A stretch of DNA of 64,000 nt, from contig NZ_KB894101.1 in the NCBI RefSeq assembly GCF_000374305.1, forward strand, positions 148,461 through 212,460, written 5' to 3'. The translations under genes and the position numbers were made by a program. Under the pieces are notes generated by a model that had not been told where the DNA came from, searched no databases, and saw only the letters and a list, made by a program, of their open reading frames with translations. The stretch comes from Actinomadura flavalba DSM 45200 (GTDB lineage Bacteria > Actinomycetota > Actinomycetes > Streptosporangiales > Streptosporangiaceae). This document shows, piece by piece, positions 58,342 to 64,000 of the stretch (positions within the stretch are counted from its first letter, which is position 1; the number at the start of each line of letters is the position of its first letter).

Positions 58342-59423
58342 GCCAAGACGCCGTGCTGCGGCCCCACGCCGAGCAGCAGTTCGCCGCCGAACTCGCCGTG
58401 CTGGCCGAGCATGACGACCGGCCCCGCCCGCCCGGCTGGCGGCTGTCGCCGTGGGCCGTCACCACGTACCTGCTCGGCGGCGAACTGCCCGGCGGCGCGG
58501 TGATCACGCCGAAGTACGTCGGGCCGCGCCGCCTCATGGAGGTCGCCGTCGCCACGCTCGCCACCGACCGGGCGCTGCTGCTACTCGGCGTGCCCGGCAC
58601 CGCCAAGACATGGGTGTCGGAGCATCTGGCGGCGGCCGTCAGCGGCGACTCGACGCTGCTCGTCCAGGGCACGGCGGGCACCGCCGAAGAGGCCGTCCGG
58701 TACGGGTGGAACTACGCCCGGCTGCTCGCTGAGGGGCCTTCCGAGGCCGCGCTGGTCGAGAGCCCGCTGATGCGGGCGATGCGGCGCGGCTCGGTCGCCC
58801 GCATCGAGGAACTGACCCGGATGCCGTCCGACGTCCAGGACACGCTGATCACCATCCTGTCCGAGAAGACGCTGCCGGTGCCGGAGCTGAACTCCGAGGT
58901 GCAGGCGCGGCGTGGCTTCACCGTCATCGCGACCGCCAACGACCGCGACCGGGGCGTCAACGAGCTTTCCAGCGCGCTGCGCCGCCGGTTCAACACGGTG
59001 GTGCTGCCGCTGCCCGAGTCGGTGGACGACGAGGTCGCGATCGTGGCCCGCCGCGTCGAGCAGATCGGGTCGTCGCTGGAACTGCCCGAGACACCGGCGG
59101 GCCTGGCGGAGATCCGCCGGGTCGTCACCGTCTTCCGTGAGCTGCGCGGCGGGCTGTCCAGCGACGGCCGCACCAAGCTCAAGTCACCGAGCGGCACGCT
59201 GAGCACCGCCGAGGCCATCTCGGTGATCACGAGCGGGCTGGCGCTGGCCGCGCACTTCGGCGACGGCGTCCTGCGCGCGGGCGACGTCGCGGGCGGCATC
59301 GTCGGCGCCGTCGTCCAGGACCCGGTGTCCGACCGCGTCGTCTGGCAGGAGTACCTGGAGACGGTCGTGCGCGAGCGCCCCGAGTGGCGTGACTTCTACC
59401 GTGCCTGCCGGGAGGTCTCGTGA
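58338..59423 (+). CDS. MoxR-type AAA+ ATPase
   Basis: A 361-aa AAA+ ATPase. Walker A is GVPGTAKTW (near residues 85-93), Walker B-like ARIEELTRMP near 155, sensor-type ATANDRD near 198 and the arginine-finger region LRRRFN near 213. MoxR ATPases usually act with VWA proteins as chaperone-like remodelling machines. The lysine and threonine of Walker A are intact, so ATP binding is expected. GTG 58338 overlaps the DUF5691 stop; its own stop overlaps the DUF5682 GTG. Confidence 0.9.
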   Translation: MSQDAVLRPHAEQQFAAELAVLAEHDDRPRPPGWRLSPWAVTTYLLGGELPGGAVITPKYVGPRRLMEVAVATLATDRALLLLGVPGTAKTWVSEHLAAAVSGDSTLLVQGTAGTAEEAVRYGWNYARLLAEGPSEAALVESPLMRAMRRGSVARIEELTRMPSDVQDTLITILSEKTLPVPELNSEVQARRGFTVIATANDRDRGVNELSSALRRRFNTVVLPLPESVDDEVAIVARRVEQIGSSLELPETPAGLAEIRRVVTVFRELRGGLSSDGRTKLKSPSGTLSTAEAISVITSGLALAAHFGDGVLRAGDVAGGIVGAVVQDPVSDRVVWQEYLETVVRERPEWRDFYRACREVS

Positions 59424-62062
59424 CGCCCGTCCCCGACCCGGTGGTAGAGGTCTTCGGCATCCGCCACCACGGCCCCGGCTCGGCGCGCGCCCTGCGCCGC
59501 GCCCTTGAGGACTTCGGCCCCGACGTCGTCCTCATCGAGGGCCCGCCGGAGGCCGACGCCCTCGTCCCCCTGGCCGCCGACCCCGGCATGACGCCCCCGG
59601 TCGCGCTCCTGGCCTACACCGTCGACCCGACCCCGTCCGACGCCACGGGCGCAAGCACGAGCAACGCCGCCTTCTGGCCCTTCGCCGACTTCAGCCCCGA
59701 ATGGCAGGCCCTACGCCACGCCCTCAAAACCGGCGCCCCCACCCGCTTCTTCGACCTCCCCGCCACCCACCTCCTAGCAACCCCCGCCGCTACGAGCACG
59801 CCCACCGGCGAGGACACGAACACCGACACGAACAAGACCGCCAACGACAACACGGACGCCGGTAGCAACACGGCCACTGGTACCAGCGCGAACACCGGCA
59901 GCAGCACGCCCACCGGCACAAGCACACACGCCGGTGAGAACGCGACCGCCAGTGTGGACACGGACGCCGGTGACGCCGCAGGCGCCACCAGGAGCACGAC
60001 CGCCGGTGACAGCGCGCGCGCTGGTAGCAACACCGCCACCGGTACGAGCATCCACGCCGGTGAGAACGCGAACGCCGGGGCGGGCGGGAACGCCGGTGAC
60101 GGCGCGGATGGCGACGTGGCCTCCGGTGCGGGTGCCGGGGGTGGTGAGCCTTCGGTGGTGCGGGGTGAGGGGGCGGCGCGGGCGGTGCGGTTCGATCCGC
60201 TGGCGTGGCTGGCGGAGGCGGCCGGGTACGACGATGCGGAGCGGTGGTGGGACGACGTCGTCGAGCATCGGGAAGGCGGGCCGTCCCCGTTCCCGGCGAT
60301 CGCGGAGGCGATGGGCGAGCTGCGGACGCGCCTGGCCGAGCTGCCCGCCGAGGAGGTCGCCGCCGGTCTGCCGCCCGGCTACCTCACACGGGAGGAACAG
60401 CGCGAAGCGCACATGCGGCGCGTCCTGCGGAAGACGAAGCGGGAGGGATTCACCCGCATCGCCGTGGTCTGCGGCGCGTGGCACGTGCCCGCCGTCCTCG
60501 CGCGGGTGCCCGTCGCGGAGGACGACCGCGTCCTGCGGGGCCTGCCGAAGACGAAGGTCGCGATGACCTGGGTTCCGTGGACGCACGGCCGCCTCGCGGA
60601 GGGCTCCGGGTACGGCGCCGGCGTCCGGTCCCCCGGCTGGTACGCGCACCTGTTCGCGGCGGCCGACCGGCCCGTCGAGCGCTGGCTCACCGAGGCGGCG
60701 CGCGTCCTGCGCGACGAGGACCTGCACGTGTCGTCGGCGCACGTCATCGAGGCCGTCCGGCTGGCCGAGACGCTCGCCGTGCTGCGCGGCCGTCCGCTGG
60801 CCGGGCTCGACGAGGTCACCGAGGCGACGCTGGCCGTGCTCTGCGAGGGCGACGAGGTGCCGCTCGCGCTGGTACAGCGCCGGATGCTGCTCGGCGAACG
60901 GCTCGGCGCCGTCCCCGACGCGACGCCGATGGTGCCGCTGCAACGCGACCTCCAGGCCGCGCAGCGGCGGCTGCGGCTCAAACCGTCCGCGCTCGTGAAG
61001 GAGCACGAGTTCGACCTGCGCCGACCCAACGACCGGGAGCGCAGCCGCCTGCTGCACCGGCTGCGCCTGCTGGGCGTCGGCTGGGGCGTCCCGGCGGCCG
61101 ACGCCGTCCGCTCCAAGGGCACGTTCCGCGAGACGTGGACGCTGGAGTGGCGCCCCGAACTCGACGTCGAGCTGATCGAGGCGGGCGTGTGGGGCGTCAC
61201 CGTCGCGGAGGCGGCGACGGCCCGCGCGAAGGCCCGCGCGCGCGACGCCGGCACCCTGGCCGACCTCACCGCCCTCGCCGAACAGTGCCTGCTCGCCGAC
61301 CTCGGCGGCGCGCTCGCGGAGGTGATGCGCGCCGTCGCGGACCGGGCCGCCGTCGACGCCGACGTCGCGCACCTCATGTCCGCGCTGCCCGCCCTGGTGC
61401 GCTCCCTGCGCTACGGCGACGTGCGCGGCACCGCCACCGGACCGCTGCGCACGGTGGTGGACGGGCTCGTCGTCCGGATCTGCGTCGGCCTGCCCCCGGC
61501 CGTCACCACCCTCGACGACGACGCGGCCCGCGCCCTGCTCGCCCACACCGACGACGTCCACGGCGCTCTGGCCCTGCTGGACGACGACGCCCACCGCGAC
61601 CGCTGGTTCACGACCCTGCACGGCCTCGCCGACCGCGACTCCCTGCACGGCCTGCTCAGCGGCCGTTTCACTCGCCTGCTGCTCGACGCGGGCCGCCCCC
61701 AGGACACCCCCGCCCGCATGGCCCGCGCGGTGTCGGTCGGCGCGCCCCCGTCCCGCGCCGCCGCGTGGGTGGAGGGGTTCCTCGCGGGCGGCGGCCTCGT
61801 GCTCGTCCACGACGCCGACCTCCTGGCGCTCCTGGACGCGTGGGTCACCGACCTCCCGCCCGCCACGTTCACCGACGTCCTCCCCCTGCTCCGCCGCACC
61901 TTCGGCACCTTCGGCACGGCCGAACGCCGCTCCATCGGCGACCGCCTCCGATCCCCCGCCCCGACCGCCCGCCCCGCCCCCGTCAACGCCCCCGACCCGG
62001 CCCTAGCCGAACCGGCCGTCGCCACCGCCCTGCACCTTCTCGGCTGGAAGGTCCCGACATGA
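59420..62062 (+). CDS. DUF5682 protein with a large Thr/Asn/Gly-rich insertion
   Basis: An 880-aa DUF5682 protein. The start VFGIRHHGPGSARALRRALEDFGPDVVLIEGPPEADA (residues 11-47) is the family signature, with REEQREAHMRRVLRKTKREGFTRIAVVCGAWHVPA near 325 and a long helical C-terminal half. Between residues about 119 and 242 lies a low-complexity segment with imperfect repeats (SNTATGTS and HAGENA each occur twice). Related proteins I know of have at most a short linker there. The reading frame stays open throughout. GTG 59420 overlaps the MoxR stop (GTGA). Confidence 0.85.
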   Translation: MTPVPDPVVEVFGIRHHGPGSARALRRALEDFGPDVVLIEGPPEADALVPLAADPGMTPPVALLAYTVDPTPSDATGASTSNAAFWPFADFSPEWQALRHALKTGAPTRFFDLPATHLLATPAATSTPTGEDTNTDTNKTANDNTDAGSNTATGTSANTGSSTPTGTSTHAGENATASVDTDAGDAAGATRSTTAGDSARAGSNTATGTSIHAGENANAGAGGNAGDGADGDVASGAGAGGGEPSVVRGEGAARAVRFDPLAWLAEAAGYDDAERWWDDVVEHREGGPSPFPAIAEAMGELRTRLAELPAEEVAAGLPPGYLTREEQREAHMRRVLRKTKREGFTRIAVVCGAWHVPAVLARVPVAEDDRVLRGLPKTKVAMTWVPWTHGRLAEGSGYGAGVRSPGWYAHLFAAADRPVERWLTEAARVLRDEDLHVSSAHVIEAVRLAETLAVLRGRPLAGLDEVTEATLAVLCEGDEVPLALVQRRMLLGERLGAVPDATPMVPLQRDLQAAQRRLRLKPSALVKEHEFDLRRPNDRERSRLLHRLRLLGVGWGVPAADAVRSKGTFRETWTLEWRPELDVELIEAGVWGVTVAEAATARAKARARDAGTLADLTALAEQCLLADLGGALAEVMRAVADRAAVDADVAHLMSALPALVRSLRYGDVRGTATGPLRTVVDGLVVRICVGLPPAVTTLDDDAARALLAHTDDVHGALALLDDDAHRDRWFTTLHGLADRDSLHGLLSGRFTRLLLDAGRPQDTPARMARAVSVGAPPSRAAAWVEGFLAGGGLVLVHDADLLALLDAWVTDLPPATFTDVLPLLRRTFGTFGTAERRSIGDRLRSPAPTARPAPVNAPDPALAEPAVATALHLLGWKVPT
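59774..60145 (+). repeat. Low-complexity imperfect repeats inside the DUF5682 gene
   Basis: About 370 bases encode a Thr/Asn/Gly/Ala/Ser-rich segment. Near-copies include two runs coding for AGSNTATGTS (residues 147-156 and 201-210) and two for HAGENA (170-175 and 212-217), spaced 42-54 codons apart. The bases also show many CACGCCGGT and CACCGGT-like repeats. Such blocks can expand or contract by slippage; frame is kept here. Confidence 0.6.
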
Positions 62063-62409
62063 CCGCCACCCCGCTCCGCCGGAGAACTCCCGACAGCGCG
62101 GCGCACCACCCCACCGGTCACCCGGACGCCCACGAGACGTCGCACAGACACCGGAAGACGTCCAAGAAAGGGAAGAGGTGTGTCGCAGCGTCACCGTGCC
62201 GCCCGCACACCGAACGGCCCGGACACCCGCCGGAAGACAAGTGGGGACGGCGACGTCCCACGGTCCACGCCGACGTTCGGTGGCCCGGCCGTCAGCGAGG
62301 AACCGGCGCGCCGCAGACCCGGGAGCGACGTCCCAGCGGACCGGAGCCTTCACAGGCGCACGAATTTGGATGGTTTGTGATGTTGAGCGGAAGGTCGGGC
62401 CATGAGTGA
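62059..62409 (+). CDS. Doubtful small basic ORF in the 340-base gap before the VWA gene
   Basis: An open frame of 116 codons starting ATG 62059, overlapping the DUF5682 stop (ATGA) and running 8 bases into the VWA gene. The product would be very basic and rich in His, Arg and Pro (for example TSHRHRKTSKKGKR). Its second half loses the third-position G/C bias, there is no recognisable domain, and it overlaps the VWA start, so it is more likely a spacer. If it is not coding, this stretch holds the VWA gene's leader and ribosome site (GGAAGG). Confidence 0.2.
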   Translation: MTATPLRRRTPDSAAHHPTGHPDAHETSHRHRKTSKKGKRCVAASPCRPHTERPGHPPEDKWGRRRPTVHADVRWPGRQRGTGAPQTRERRPSGPEPSQAHEFGWFVMLSGRSGHE

Positions 62410-63553
62410 CGGGCAGGACGTGGACGAGCGGATGCGGCGCTGGCGGCTGCTGCTCGGCGGCGGCGCCGCGGACGGAACCGGCGTGGCGCTACGCGGCGCG
62501 GACGCCAAGATGGACTCCGCTCTGGAGAAGCTCTACGGCGAAGGCACCGGCCGTCGCGGCGCCGGACTCGGTGACTCGGCGCCGACCGTGGCGCGCTGGC
62601 TCGGAGACATCCGGACCTACTTCCCGTCCTCGGTCGTGCAGGTGATGCAGAAGGACGCCATCGAACGGCTCGACCTGACGCGCCTGCTGGTCGAACCCGA
62701 GATGCTGGACGCGGTGGAACCCGACGTGCACCTCGTCGGGACGCTCCTGGCGCTGAACCGGGTGCTGCCCGACCGGGCACGGTCCTCGGCGCGAGCCGTG
62801 GTGACGCGCGTCGTCGCGGAGCTGGAACGGCGCGTCGCCCAGCGGACGCGGTCGGCGATCACCGGCGCGCTGGACCGCTCGTCGCGCACGTCCCGCCCGC
62901 GCCGCCTGGCCGACATCGACTGGAACCGCACGATCCGCCTGAACCTGCGCAACTACCTCCCGTCACACGGGACGGTGGTCCCGGAACGCCTCGCCGGTTA
63001 CGGACGACGCCAGCACGCGGTGAAGCGCGACGTCGTGCTCGCCATCGACCAGAGCGGTTCGATGGCGTCGTCGGTGGTCTACGCGAGCGTGTTCGGGGCG
63101 GTCCTGGCGTCGATGCGGGCGTTGAAGACGTCGCTGGTCGTCTTCGACACGTCCGTCGTGGACCTCACACCGGAACTGCACGACCCGGTCGAAGTGCTCT
63201 TCGGGACGCAACTGGGCGGCGGCACCGACATCAACCGCGCCGTCGCCTACTGCGAGAGCCTGATCACCCGCCCCACCGACACGATCTTCATCCTGATCAG
63301 CGACCTCTACGAGGGCGGCGTACGGGACGAGCTGCTACGCCGCATGGCACGCATGACGGCGGCGGGCGTCCAGGTGATCACCCTCCTGGCCCTCTCCGAC
63401 GACGGCGCCCCCTCCTACGACCACCGGAACGCCACAGCCCTCTCCGAACTGGGCATCCCCGCCTTCGCCTGCACCCCCGACCACTTCCCCGACCTCATGG
63501 CCGCAGCCATCCAACGCCAAGACCTCACCCACTTCACCGACCCCCCACCCTGA
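62402..63553 (+). CDS. VWA-domain protein of the SWIM-MoxR operon
   Basis: A 383-aa von Willebrand factor A protein. The N-terminal 200 residues are helical (RMRRWRLLLGG, APTVARWLGDIRTYFP), followed by the VWA domain with the MIDAS DQSGSM near residue 216, the Thr ligand in GGGTD near 279 and the Asp in ISDLYEGG near 300. MoxR and VWA proteins work together as metal-chelating or remodelling complexes. ATG 62402 has GGAAGG at good spacing. It closes the five-gene system; unlike the other members it is separated by a 340-base gap. Confidence 0.9.
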   Translation: MSDGQDVDERMRRWRLLLGGGAADGTGVALRGADAKMDSALEKLYGEGTGRRGAGLGDSAPTVARWLGDIRTYFPSSVVQVMQKDAIERLDLTRLLVEPEMLDAVEPDVHLVGTLLALNRVLPDRARSSARAVVTRVVAELERRVAQRTRSAITGALDRSSRTSRPRRLADIDWNRTIRLNLRNYLPSHGTVVPERLAGYGRRQHAVKRDVVLAIDQSGSMASSVVYASVFGAVLASMRALKTSLVVFDTSVVDLTPELHDPVEVLFGTQLGGGTDINRAVAYCESLITRPTDTIFILISDLYEGGVRDELLRRMARMTAAGVQVITLLALSDDGAPSYDHRNATALSELGIPAFACTPDHFPDLMAAAIQRQDLTHFTDPPP

Positions 63554-63849
63554 CCCACGAACGAAGACGAGCCTAAAAGCCAACCAAACCCACCCAGAAA
63601 CCACCGAACCCGCGACGGCACCGACGACCTGCGAACCCCGCATGCCGCCGAACCCGACCACGCCCCCTGGGCCTCAACCACCCGCCCACGCCAGCGCCAA
63701 CAACGCCCTCAACGCCACACCACCGAAGCCATCCGACCCCGCGCCGCGACGCGCCACACCGCCCGCGACCCGGCATCCGTCCTCTAAGCCGACCCGACGA
63801 GACGCACCGTCAGGGAGGCGTACCCGCCCACGACCAACGCGCGTGTGCC
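63554..63849. other. Intergenic stretch with no gene seen
   Basis: About 300 bases rich in C/A on the plus strand. Several short frames exist, mainly on the minus strand, but they are Gly/Val/Trp or Arg/Pro-rich with no ribosome sites and look like chance frames. No hairpin with a clear terminator shape was found just after the VWA stop. Confidence 0.4.
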
Positions 63850-63972
63850 CTAGAGCCGGACCCACCCGCCAGGACGCCGCGCCTTACCGACCCACGCCCA
63901 CCCCGACACCCAGGCCGCCACAATGGCGCCGACCACGAACACCATCAACGCCCCGCACCACCCACCACGCAT
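63850..63972 (-). CDS. Candidate 40-residue membrane peptide
   Basis: ATG 63972 to TAG 63850 encodes about 40 residues: MRGGWCGALMVFVVGAIVAAW, then VSGWAWVGKARRPGGWVRL, that is one hydrophobic helix and a basic tail. GAGG lies 7 bases before the ATG. Small single-helix proteins like this are common and often missed in actinomycetes. It is near the window's end, so partners or an operon cannot be judged. Confidence 0.35.
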   Translation of the reverse strand: MRGGWCGALMVFVVGAIVAAWVSGWAWVGKARRPGGWVRL

Positions 63973-64000
63973 GCACGTGCCTCGGAGCCGGGCCGCCCAC

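Noticed and set aside
59774..60145. Repeat-rich stretch that could be mistaken for a CRISPR array
   Set aside because: Repeats are imperfect, irregularly spaced and coding in frame within DUF5682; no spacers of uniform length and no cas genes.
63573..63776. Small minus-strand frames after the VWA gene
   Set aside because: Gly/Arg/Val-rich content, no ribosome site and no recognisable motif.
1..64000. tRNA, rRNA, riboswitch or insertion sequence
   Set aside because: No cloverleaf with CCA-adjacent acceptor, no rRNA-like conserved stretch, no transposase with inverted ends, and no long conserved leader structure was recognised by eye; weak candidates could have been missed.

Overview
The window is high-GC DNA with strong G/C preference at third codon positions, many GTG/TTG starts, purine-rich ribosome binding sites and several GTGA/ATGA stop-start overlaps. 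Its gene content (GAP1/GTPase operon, SWIM/MoxR/VWA operon, GPP34 protein, DUF1707 protein, LGFP protein) points to a mycelial actinomycete. Streptosporangiales/Thermomonosporaceae, for example an Actinomadura relative, is my best guess but is not proven. No rRNA, tRNA, CRISPR array or intact insertion sequence was seen.

Layout. (1) 1-1534: the edge of a 2,3-diaminopropionate module (partial sbnA, then sbnB), probably the end of a siderophore or nonribosomal peptide cluster. (2) 1571-6653: small housekeeping or orphan genes (winged-helix-like protein, Uma2 nuclease, ADP-ribosylglycohydrolase, PPOX oxidoreductase, secreted protein, PfkB kinase, ACT protein). (3) 6833-17118: a compact six-gene operon encoding a GrpE-like protein, a lid-less Hsp70, an 858-aa helical/FnIII-like protein, a zinc-ribbon TRAFAC-type GTPase, a GAP1 protein and a membrane-anchored zinc-ribbon GTPase. 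This is the least characterised and most system-like locus here. (4) 17245-24324: nitroreductase-like malonic semialdehyde reductase, Bcr/CflA exporter, TetR regulator with a 16-bp operator, phosphotriesterase-family hydrolase, HtrA-like protease, YdeP-type molybdopterin oxidoreductase. (5) 24382-28663: a decayed nuclease/transposase-like gene, a GPP34 protein, a large NB-ARC/TPR LuxR regulator, a DUF1707 protein.

(6) 28689-36590: a catabolic locus in which a GntR/FCD repressor sits among its likely targets. Three near-identical GATTGT-N2-ACAATC operators lie in front of the DUF3830/racemase operon, the second racemase and the aminotransferase, each overlapping a -10-like element. (7) 36783-44763: an aromatic meta-cleavage pathway (FAD hydroxylase, C-C hydrolase, VOC extradiol dioxygenase, TetR, hydratase, acetaldehyde dehydrogenase, hydroxy-oxovalerate aldolase, ACMSD-like amidohydrolase) turning a hydroxylated phenyl compound into pyruvate and acetyl-CoA. 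A shared GATCGGTCC box precedes both halves. (8) 44764-47513: a patchy region with an LGFP-repeat secreted protein and gene debris, including a truncated membrane protein. (9) 47555-55443: CoA transferase, two tandem sigma-like membrane proteins, an acyltransferase, DUF5996 and M50 proteins. (10) 55505-63553: a second multi-gene system, SWIM zinc finger - DUF5691 - MoxR ATPase - DUF5682 - VWA, mostly translationally coupled.

The Hsp70/GTPase/GAP1 operon and the SWIM/MoxR/VWA operon both resemble multi-component NTPase systems that comparative genomics has proposed as conflict or regulatory devices. Neither has an assigned biochemical function that I can establish from sequence alone.
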